Assembly: GCA_046597895.1 (NCBI GenBank)
Contig: JBKJJS010000227.1
Coordinates: forward strand, 1 to 27,544
From: WLJO01 sp046597895
GTDB lineage: Bacteria; Actinomycetota; Acidimicrobiia; Acidimicrobiales; Ilumatobacteraceae
DNA: 27,544 bases
Direction: 5' to 3'
The position numbers and the translations under genes were made by a program. The notes under the pieces were generated by a model. That model did no database searches and was not told the DNA's origin. It was given only the letters and a program-made list of their open reading frames with translations. Positions 22,095 through 27,544 of the stretch are shown here, one piece after another. Every line of letters starts with the position of its first letter. Within the stretch, counting starts at the first letter, position 1.

Positions 22095-22529
22095 GTGCCC
22101 GATGTCCCGATCGTCCGCCTGGACCCCGACCTCGACCTGCCGGCCTACGCCAAGCCAGGAGACGCCGGGATCGACCTGTTCGCCCGCATCGAGACCACGC
22201 TCGCGCCGAAGGGCGGTCGGGCGCTGGTACCGACGGGTATCGCGGTGGCCATCCCCGCAGGGCACGGCGGCTTCGTGCTGCCCCGTAGTGGGCTGGCACT
22301 TCGCCACGGTGTCACGCTCCTCAACACCCCTGGCCTGATCGATGCCGGCTACCGGGACGAGGTGAAGGTGCTGATGGTCAACACCGACCCGACCGAGGCG
22401 TACGTCGTGCATCGCGGCGACCGCGTGGCCCAGTTGGTGATTCTGCCCGTCGAACCCGTGCGATGGATCGAGATGGCAACGCTCGACGGCGAGAATCGGG
22501 GTGGCGGCTTCGGCCACACGGGGAGATGA
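22095..22529 (+). CDS. dut: dUTP diphosphatase
   Basis: Trimeric dUTPase converting dUTP to dUMP, keeping uracil out of DNA and feeding dTMP synthesis. All five motifs are present in 144 residues: DAGIDLFA (23-30), PRSGLALRHG (63-72), NTPGLIDAGYRDE (77-89, catalytic Asp and Tyr), GDRVAQLV (108-115) and RGGGFGHTGR (135-144). The last has Gly and His where the commonest form is GFGSTG. The GTG at 22095 is directly supported by the -10 element 6 nt upstream. Confidence 0.96.
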   Translation: MPDVPIVRLDPDLDLPAYAKPGDAGIDLFARIETTLAPKGGRALVPTGIAVAIPAGHGGFVLPRSGLALRHGVTLLNTPGLIDAGYRDEVKVLMVNTDPTEAYVVHRGDRVAQLVILPVEPVRWIEMATLDGENRGGGFGHTGR

Positions 22530-22569
22530 CGCGTCAGGGCGCCAGGTTGACGGCGTCGCGCGTCATCTC
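22523..22569. repeat. 11-bp inverted repeat after dut
   Basis: GAGATGACGCG (22523-22533) and CGCGTCATCTC (22559-22569) are exact complements around a 25-nt loop. The left arm covers the dut stop codon and overlaps the 10-bp palindrome TGACGCGTCA (22527-22536). It may be a terminator for dut or an operator upstream of the next gene. Confidence 0.6.
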
Positions 22570-22592
22570 GCGGCGAGAGAGGGTCTGGCGGG

Positions 22593-22606
22593 TACCGTCT
22601 CGGACG
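22593..22606 (+). promoter_or_regulatory. -10 element of the SAM hydrolase-family gene
   Basis: TACCGT (22593-22598) is 8 nt before the ATG at 22607. No -35 box is recognised. Confidence 0.45.
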
Positions 22607-23497
22607 ATGGAGCCCCGCTACGACACGGTCTCGTTCCTCTCGGACTATGGCACGGCCGACGAGTTCGTCGGGGTCGTGAAGGCCGTGATCCGGGATCTGG
22701 CACCGCACGTGATGGTCATCGACATCACGCACGAGATACCGCCCTTCGACGTGCGGGCCGGCTCACTGGCACTCGCCCGCAGCATGCAATACCTCCCGAC
22801 GGGAATCGTCCTCGCGGTCGTTGACCCCGGTGTCGGCACCGAGCGTCGTGCCGTCGCCATCGAGGTAGCGGCGGGGGCGGGTGTGGTGATCGGCCCGGAC
22901 AACGGGTTGCTGGCCGCAGCGGTGGCGATGGCCGGCGGTGCCGAGCGGGCAGTGGTCCTCACGAACGAGGAGTTCCACCTCGCCGCGCCGGGCGCCACGT
23001 TCGCTGGTCGTGACGTGTTCGCCCCGGTGGCCGCTCACCTGTGCAACGGCGTGCCGTTCGATGAACTGGGTGACCTCATCGACCCCGACCTGCTGTTCCC
23101 GGGCATGGTGCCCGTACCGCGAGACGAAGATGGCGGGCTGGCATGTGAGGTGACCTGGGTCGACCGGTTTGGGAACTGCCAGCTCAACGCCGGCCCGGAT
23201 GACGTGGCGGAGTGGGGCGACCGGCTCCGTGTCCGGATCGACGGCGTGAACCGGAGTGCACCCGTCGTGTCGACGTTCGCGGCGGCCGGGGGCGGGATCG
23301 CACTCGTCGTCGACAGCTACGGCATGTTGGCCTTGTGCATCGACCGACACTCGGCGGCGCAGGAACTCGGTATCGGCTCGGGGTCGGCCGTATACCTCGG
23401 CCCACTCGATGACAACGGCGGACCGGTCGATGCCAACGCGTCGCCGAGCGTCTCGTCGCCCGTCGCGTTACGGTCCCGTCCGGACCAACGTCCGTGA
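22607..23497 (+). CDS. SAM hydroxide adenosyltransferase (SAM hydrolase/DUF62) family protein
   Basis: 296 residues of the DUF62 family, which cleaves S-adenosylmethionine with water to adenosine and methionine and is related to SAM fluorinases and chlorinases. The N-terminal FLSDYGTADEFVGVVKAVI carries the substrate-site Asp13. Other family stretches are DITHEIPPFDVRAGSLAL, VVDPGVGTERRAVAIE, IGPDNGLL, GRDVFAPVAAHL and DRFGNCQLN. The last ~30 residues are low-complexity (Pro/Ser/Asp-rich). The ATG at 22607 follows a -10 element; the frame is open back to 22463, inside dut. Halogenase activity is unlikely but cannot be ruled out by eye. Confidence 0.92.
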   Translation: MEPRYDTVSFLSDYGTADEFVGVVKAVIRDLAPHVMVIDITHEIPPFDVRAGSLALARSMQYLPTGIVLAVVDPGVGTERRAVAIEVAAGAGVVIGPDNGLLAAAVAMAGGAERAVVLTNEEFHLAAPGATFAGRDVFAPVAAHLCNGVPFDELGDLIDPDLLFPGMVPVPRDEDGGLACEVTWVDRFGNCQLNAGPDDVAEWGDRLRVRIDGVNRSAPVVSTFAAAGGGIALVVDSYGMLALCIDRHSAAQELGIGSGSAVYLGPLDDNGGPVDANASPSVSSPVALRSRPDQRP

Positions 23498-23520
23498 GGA
23501 CCCGCTTGGGTCGCGGCCGC

Positions 23521-23534
23521 TATCGTGGACGCTG
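23521..23534 (+). promoter_or_regulatory. -10 element of the 27-residue membrane peptide gene
   Basis: TATCGT (23521-23526) is 8 nt before the ATG at 23535, the same spacing as at rex and the SAM hydrolase-family gene. Confidence 0.5.
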
Positions 23535-23618
23535 ATGCGCCCAGCCACCACGTTGACGATCGCGTTGCTGCTGCTGGCCATCCTGGTCGCTGGCGCCATA
23601 CAACTCCTGATGCTGTGA
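23535..23618 (+). CDS. 27-residue single-span membrane peptide
   Basis: ATG at 23535 opens a 27-codon ORF, MRPATTLTIALL followed by LLAILVAGAIQLLML. It is one hydrophobic helix with a short basic N-terminus and no residues after the helix. It has its own -10 element and ends 7 nt before the acyl-CoA synthetase ATG, so the promoter probably serves both genes. The large ORF that includes it in the same frame has no other coding character, so this short start is preferred. It may be a membrane anchor or regulator for the synthetase, or simply a leader peptide. No family is recognised. Confidence 0.55.
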   Translation: MRPATTLTIALLLLAILVAGAIQLLML

Positions 23619-23625
23619 GGGTCGT

Positions 23626-25119
23626 ATGAACCTTGCCCACCTCATCGATGACCACCCGGGCGATGCGGTGGCCCTCATCAGCCGAGGACAGCCGACGACG
23701 TACGGCGCGCTGCGGGACCAGGTCGCTGCCATGAGGGGCGGCCTGTCCGGTCTCGGGATCGGCCGTGGCGACCGTGTGGCCATGATGTGCGGCAACAGCA
23801 CCTACTTCGTTGTGACGTACCTCGCAGTCCTCGGCCTCGGCGGCGTGGCCGTCCCCCTCAACCCGTCGAGCCCCGGGCCAGAGCTGGAACACGAGTTGAT
23901 CACCGTGGCTCCGGTGGCCGCCGTCGTCGAGCCGGCCGCCATGGCCGCATTCGCCTCTATCGACCGTTCGGCGCTGCCGAGCTTGCGCCATGTGATCGCC
24001 ACCGACGGCTCGGAGCATCCCGATGCCGTCTCCATCGATTCGTTGCTGGCCTCAGCGTCCGCCGCGATGGTCGAGGTGGAGGACGGCGATCTCGCAGTGA
24101 TGGCCTTCACGTCCGGAACGGCCGGCATGCCCCGCGCCGCCATGTTGAGCCACGGCAATCTCGTGACGAACATCGCCCAGAGCCGATCCTCGCCGATCCA
24201 CATCGAGTCGACGGACGTCGTGTACGGCGTGCTCCCGCTCTTCCATATCTTCGGGCTCACCGTCGTACTCGGAATCACGCTCACGGTCGGCGCATCGGTG
24301 GTGCTCGTGCAACGGTTCGACCCCGCGACGGCACTCGACACGATCCATGAGCGTGGCGTCACCGTGATCCCCGGTGCCCCGCCGATGTGGGTGGCGTGGT
24401 CCCACTTCGATGAACTCCCGTCCAACTCGTTCGCCACGATTCGCCTGGCCCTCACCGGCGCGTCGAAGATGCCGGAGGAGGCCTTGATTCGCCTGCGTGA
24501 CCGGTTCGGCCTGCAGCTTGCCGAGGGTTACGGGCTCACCGAGGCGGCGCCCGTCGTCACGAGCGCGGCAGGGCTGCCATGGCGACCTGGCTCGATCGGC
24601 AAGGTCGTTGACGGGGTCCAGGTGCGCCTCGTCGACGAATCGGGTGACGACGCAGTCCACGGCGATGCCGGCGAGATATGGGTGAAGGGTCCGAACGTGT
24701 TCAAGGGGTACCTCGACGACCCTGAGGCCACGGCGCGCGCGCTCACGGCTGACGGCTGGTTGCGCACGGGAGATATCGCCATCGCCGATGACGACGGCTA
24801 TCTGTTCATCGTCGACCGGATGAAGGACCTCATCATCGTGTCCGGATTCAACGTCTACCCCGCCGAGGTAGAGGAGATCCTGCTCGAACACCCGGGGATC
24901 GCTGAGGCCGTTGTGGTCGGGGTTCCCCATCCCCACACCGGCGAGGCCGTCAAGGCGTACGTGGTGTGCCGACCCGGTGTTCATCTCGATGAGGATGCGG
25001 TCATCGAACATTGCACGGACCACCTCGCCCGCTACAAGGCACCGACCAAAGTGCTGATCGTCGATGAGCTACCGAAGGGTTTTGGCGGCAAGGTCCTGCG
25101 TCGCAACCTGAGGTCGTGA
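23626..25119 (+). CDS. AMP-dependent acyl-CoA synthetase (long-chain fatty acid-CoA ligase type)
   Basis: 497-residue ANL-superfamily enzyme activating a carboxylic acid to acyl-AMP and then acyl-CoA. The P-loop motif is FTSGTAGMPRAAMLSHGN (161-178), with Arg where Lys is usual. A5 is GYGLTEAAPVV (301-311). The hinge region is WLRTGDIAIADDDGYLFIVDR followed by MKDLIIVSGFNVYPAEVEEIL. The catalytic Lys of the C-terminal domain is K489 in GFGGKVLRR. GAGGG precedes the ATG. Substrate chain length cannot be read from sequence. Its end overlaps the minus-strand membrane protein gene by 51 bp. Confidence 0.93.
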   Translation: MNLAHLIDDHPGDAVALISRGQPTTYGALRDQVAAMRGGLSGLGIGRGDRVAMMCGNSTYFVVTYLAVLGLGGVAVPLNPSSPGPELEHELITVAPVAAVVEPAAMAAFASIDRSALPSLRHVIATDGSEHPDAVSIDSLLASASAAMVEVEDGDLAVMAFTSGTAGMPRAAMLSHGNLVTNIAQSRSSPIHIESTDVVYGVLPLFHIFGLTVVLGITLTVGASVVLVQRFDPATALDTIHERGVTVIPGAPPMWVAWSHFDELPSNSFATIRLALTGASKMPEEALIRLRDRFGLQLAEGYGLTEAAPVVTSAAGLPWRPGSIGKVVDGVQVRLVDESGDDAVHGDAGEIWVKGPNVFKGYLDDPEATARALTADGWLRTGDIAIADDDGYLFIVDRMKDLIIVSGFNVYPAEVEEILLEHPGIAEAVVVGVPHPHTGEAVKAYVVCRPGVHLDEDAVIEHCTDHLARYKAPTKVLIVDELPKGFGGKVLRRNLRS

Positions 25120-25857
25120 CCGCCCATTCGAGGTGATGGGCTGACGGGCGGTAGCGGTGTTGGCCACGAGGAACCCGACGAAGAGCACGACGATCCCCGC
25201 GAGGAGCGTGACCGCGAATGCCCTGTCCTTGCCGAGTCGCCCGGCGAATGTCCCGCTCGCCGAGAGCACGAGCGTGCCGACGGCGATCACGACATTGCCG
25301 ATGGCGAGGCGCCCCGGTCGGGCGATCGTGCGGCCCGTGCCGGCGACGGTGAGAGACCGGCCGCGCCAGACGCGCCACGCCGACCACAGCGCGCCGCCGA
25401 TAATCACCACGGCCGCCACACCGGAACCGGTAGCCGCCAGCACACGGGGCAGTGGCCCGAATACCCGCTTGCCCTCGGGGAGCTCGTCGGTAGGGATTGC
25501 CTCGCGCAACGGGGCCACGAGCAGGATCCCGACGGCGAAGCCGCTCAGGCCGACGAGCCAGGCGCGAACACGATCCCCCCAGGCCCGCCCGGCCACGAGG
25601 TACACCGTGCCAGCGGCCAGCCACGGCACGTTGAGAATGGCCCCGGCCAAGTAGAAGACCCGAAAGCTGGCGGCGCTCCAGCCCCGTGCCTCGGCCCACC
25701 ACAGTGCGCCGGCCCCGAGGGCGAACAACAGGAGCGACACTGTCCAGACGAGTTCGTGGGGGCGACGCCGACGCAGCCACCGATCCCAGGTGGCCAGAGC
25801 GAACGCCACTGCCACGGCCGTGGCGGCGGCCGCCAGGGCTTGGTCGACTCGGCTCAC
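25069..25857 (-). CDS. Seven-helix membrane protein of unknown function
   Basis: 262 residues with about seven hydrophobic segments, for example ALAAAATAVAVAFALATW, ELVWTVSLLLFALGAGALWW, VFYLAGAILNVPWLAAGTVYLV and AVTLLAGIVVLFVGFLVANTA. The C-terminus is a short polar tail. I recognise no catalytic motif. The start is the GTG at 25857, with TACGCT ending 6 nt before it. It is divergent from rex, and a probable Rex operator lies between the two promoters, so its expression may follow the NADH/NAD+ ratio. That would fit a respiratory or redox role, but this is inference. Confidence 0.8.
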   Translation of the reverse strand: MSRVDQALAAAATAVAVAFALATWDRWLRRRRPHELVWTVSLLLFALGAGALWWAEARGWSAASFRVFYLAGAILNVPWLAAGTVYLVAGRAWGDRVRAWLVGLSGFAVGILLVAPLREAIPTDELPEGKRVFGPLPRVLAATGSGVAAVVIIGGALWSAWRVWRGRSLTVAGTGRTIARPGRLAIGNVVIAVGTLVLSASGTFAGRLGKDRAFAVTLLAGIVVLFVGFLVANTATARQPITSNGRSRPQVATQDLAAKTLR

Positions 25858-25869
25858 AGGCGAAGCGTA
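25858..25869 (-). promoter_or_regulatory. -10 element of the seven-helix protein gene
   Basis: Minus-strand TACGCT (plus 25864-25869) is 6 nt before the GTG start at 25857. Confidence 0.5.
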
Positions 25870-25887
25870 CGACCCGGGTCCGTGACT

Positions 25888-25905
25888 TCGTGAACGCGTG
25901 CACGA
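25888..25905. promoter_or_regulatory. Probable Rex operator
   Basis: TCGTGAACGCGTGCACGA is a near-perfect palindrome (8 of 9 positions) and matches 11 of 14 fixed bases of the actinobacterial Rex site TTGTGAA-N6-TTCACAA. It lies 5 bp upstream of the rex -10 element and 18 bp from the opposing -10 element, so bound Rex could repress both genes. Confidence 0.6.
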
Positions 25906-25910
25906 GCGCG

Positions 25911-25924
25911 TAGCGTGACGGCCA
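25911..25924 (+). promoter_or_regulatory. -10 element of rex
   Basis: TAGCGT (25911-25916) is 8 nt before the ATG. The -35 region falls within the probable Rex operator. Confidence 0.5.
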
Positions 25925-26614
25925 ATGGTCGAACGTCCCCGCCGGCGCATCCCTGAAGCGACGGTGGCCCGCCTCCCCGAGTATCTGCGCATCCTCGGCG
26001 AACGTGGTGACGACGTCGAGCACATCTCCTCCGATCAACTCGCCGAGTTCGCCGGAGTCAACGCCGCGAAGGTGCGCAAGGACCTGAGCTATCTCGGCTC
26101 GTACGGCACGAGAGGGGTGGGATACGAGGTGGCCTACCTCGTGTACCAGATCAAGCGAGAACTCGGGCTCACCCACGACTGGCCGGTGGTCATCGTCGGT
26201 GCCGGCAACCTCGGCCAAGCCCTCGCGAAGTATGGAGGCTTCTTCGAACGGGGCTTTCCCGTCGCCGGGGTGGTCGACATCGATGCCGCCAAGATTGGGA
26301 CCATGATTGGGGGTGTTCGAGTGCGCCACCTCGACGACCTCACGGCGATCGTTCAGGAGCGCAAAGTGTCCATCGGTGTGGTGGCTACTCCGCCGGGCGC
26401 CGCCCAGGACGCCGCCGAGCGGCTCGTGGAGGCCGGAGTCACCTCGATCCTCAACTTCGCCCCGACGGTCTTGAACGTGCCCAGCAACGTCTCGATGCGC
26501 AAAGTTGACCTCGCGGTCGAGTTGCAGATCCTGAGCTACCACGAGCAGCGCCGAACCGGCGCCGGGTTGACTATCGTGGCGGGTAGCGACTCCGGTCGTC
26601 CGGCGAGCGCCTGA
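25925..26614 (+). CDS. rex: Redox-sensing transcriptional repressor Rex
   Basis: 229-residue NADH/NAD+ sensor. The N-terminal winged helix (about 10-75) includes ISSDQLAEFAGVNAAKVRKD, LSYLGSYGTRGVGY and the tail that contacts DNA. The Rossmann domain has VVIVGAGNLGQALAKY (88-103) and an acidic residue ending the second strand (VVDID). The C-terminal helix region is LQILSYHEQRR, which in Rex dimers swaps between subunits. NADH binding releases Rex from DNA, so it typically represses respiratory and fermentative genes when NADH is low. It is followed by hemA, the common actinobacterial order. Confidence 0.96.
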   Translation: MVERPRRRIPEATVARLPEYLRILGERGDDVEHISSDQLAEFAGVNAAKVRKDLSYLGSYGTRGVGYEVAYLVYQIKRELGLTHDWPVVIVGAGNLGQALAKYGGFFERGFPVAGVVDIDAAKIGTMIGGVRVRHLDDLTAIVQERKVSIGVVATPPGAAQDAAERLVEAGVTSILNFAPTVLNVPSNVSMRKVDLAVELQILSYHEQRRTGAGLTIVAGSDSGRPASA

Positions 26615-26634
26615 ACCGAACGCCTGAACCGAAC
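26609..26634. repeat. 13-bp tandem duplication across the rex stop codon
   Basis: GCCTGAACCGAAC is repeated exactly (26609-26621 and 26622-26634), and a partial third copy (GCCTG) follows. The rex TGA lies within the first copy. Confidence 0.9.
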
Positions 26635-26708
26635 GCCTGCGCCAACGAATCACTGCCATGCCCACCTTGATCCCGCCCCGCAACCGAGCCGACTGACCGA
26701 AGGCCGCA

Positions 26709-27544
26709 ATGTCTGTCGTCGTCATCGGTGTCAACCACCGCACCAGCCCCCTGGCGCTGCTTGAGCGCGTCACCCTCAGCGGTGAACACATGGTGAAGGC
26801 CCTGCATGACATCTGCGGTCGGCCCAACGTCAGCGAGGCCGTCGTGCTGTCCACGTGCAACCGCATCGAGGTGTACGCCGTCGCCGAGCGTTTCCACGGC
26901 GCCTACGCCGACATTCGCGACGTGCTGTGCGCCGTGAGCGGGCTGGCCCCGGAGGAGCTGCACCCGCATCTCTACAGCCAGCACGACGATGCCGCCATCG
27001 CCCACCTGTTCGAGGTGGCAGCGGGGCTCGACTCCGCCGTCCTCGGCGAGAGCGAGATTCTCGGCCAGGTGCGAGGCGCCTGGGAAGTCGCTCGGGCGGA
27101 GCACGCGGCGAAGGCCACGCTCAACCTCCTGTTCCGTCACGCCGTCGAAGTGGGCAAGCGGGCCCGGACGGAGACCGCCATCGGGCGGGGCACGGCGAGT
27201 GTTTCCCATGCTGCCGTGGAGATGGCCACTGGCCGCCTCGGCAGCCTGGCCGGTCGACGTGTGCTCGTCGTCGGCGCCGGGGAGATGGCCGAGGGTACGG
27301 CCGTGGCGTTGCGGGGTGCCGGTGTTGGCGAAATCGCTGTCACGAATCGCACTCCCGAGCGTGCCGTGGCGCTCGCGGCCCGCGTCGGTGGGCGGGTAGC
27401 GCCATTCGCCGACCTCACCGCCGCCATCGCCGAAGCCGACCTCGTCGTGACGTGCACGGGCGCCGGCTCCATCCTCATCGACTGCGACACCGTGGAGCAC
27501 GGCTTGGCGGCCCGTCACGGGCGCGCACTGCTGGTGGTCGACAT
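26709..27544 (+). CDS. hemA: Glutamyl-tRNA reductase (3' partial)
   Basis: First enzyme of the C5 pathway to tetrapyrroles: reduces Glu-tRNA to glutamate-1-semialdehyde with NADPH. The catalytic Cys50 is in VVLSTCNRIEVY. GLDSAVLGESEILGQVRGAW is the family signature around 105-124. The NADPH-binding fold begins VLVVGAGEMAEGTAVAL. The start ATG at 26709 has GAAGG 7 nt before it. The frame is open to the right edge (278 codons), so the C-terminal dimerisation domain is outside the window. It supplies precursor for the haem that CtaB modifies. Confidence 0.96.
   Translation, partial: MSVVVIGVNHRTSPLALLERVTLSGEHMVKALHDICGRPNVSEAVVLSTCNRIEVYAVAERFHGAYADIRDVLCAVSGLAPEELHPHLYSQHDDAAIAHLFEVAAGLDSAVLGESEILGQVRGAWEVARAEHAAKATLNLLFRHAVEVGKRARTETAIGRGTASVSHAAVEMATGRLGSLAGRRVLVVGAGEMAEGTAVALRGAGVGEIAVTNRTPERAVALAARVGGRVAPFADLTAAIAEADLVVTCTGAGSILIDCDTVEHGLAARHGRALLVVD

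Noticed and set aside
26658..26696. 12-residue leader ORF upstream of hemA
   Set aside because: ATG to TGA (MPTLIPPRNRAD) is open, but it has no ribosome binding site, no -10 element and no regulatory codon pattern.
25001..26866. A 621-codon open frame on the minus strand across rex
   Set aside because: It lies antisense to rex and the end of the acyl-CoA synthetase, and its composition is that of a GC-rich shadow frame. Only the 25069-25857 gene, in a different frame, looks real on this strand.

Overview
The window is high-GC DNA with many GTG starts. It carries actinobacterial marker genes: a WhiB regulator, clpS next to a DUF2017 gene, and rex next to hemA. A caa3-type CtaC with its own haem c domain, rather than the haem-c-free CtaC of the mycobacterial bcc-aa3 supercomplex, suggests a deep-branching actinobacterium such as Acidimicrobiia. 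That placement is an inference. I saw no rRNA, tRNA, CRISPR array, insertion sequence or phage gene. The region reads as a core chromosomal segment.

Layout, left to right. (1) 2-1389 (+): the 3' part of plsY overlaps a DegV/FakB-type fatty-acid-binding gene. (2) 1423-2206 (-): clpS and a DUF2017 gene. (3) 2311-12157 (+): a terminal-oxidase cluster. ctaB is followed by three unusual genes (3428-6820), then canonical ctaC, ctaD, ctaE, a subunit IV gene and ctaG. (4) 12117-13753 (-): an ABC-2 exporter pair. (5) 13825-15760 (+): serS and pdxH. (6) 15815-17819 (-): tlpA-like thioredoxin, ccdA and a poly-gamma-glutamate hydrolase-like gene, each overlapping the next by 4 nt. (7) 17967-18660 (-): a WhiB7-like gene behind a small upstream ORF and a strong hairpin. 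(8) 18797-20232 (+): a PLP dehydratase and a membrane protein. (9) 20264-22050 (-): an MBL-fold hydrolase and oligoribonuclease. (10) 22095-25119 (+): dut, a SAM hydrolase-family gene, a 27-residue membrane peptide and an acyl-CoA synthetase. (11) 25069-25857 (-): a membrane protein divergent from (12) rex and the 5' part of hemA (25925-27544, +).

The most striking feature is at 3428-6820. The first gene is a clear CtaD paralogue in which all six haem/copper histidines, the cross-linked Tyr, and the D- and K-channel residues are replaced. The second is a CtaE paralogue that has lost the residues conserved in the genuine CtaE. The third is a multi-pass membrane protein whose C-terminal cupredoxin-like domain lacks the usual Cys/His/Met copper-ligand cluster. 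Together they look like a redox-dead shadow of the oxidase encoded directly downstream. The role is unknown; assembly, scaffolding or regulation of the real oxidase is a guess.

Two other themes stand out. Ten operon-leading genes have a TAnnnT hexamer 6-11 nt before the start codon, which points to widespread leaderless transcription. The whiB leader has the uORF-plus-terminator layout known from whiB7 attenuation. Respiration and redox recur through the window: haem biosynthesis (hemA, ctaB), cytochrome c thiol reduction (tlpA/ccdA), the oxidase, and Rex with a probable operator at its own promoter.
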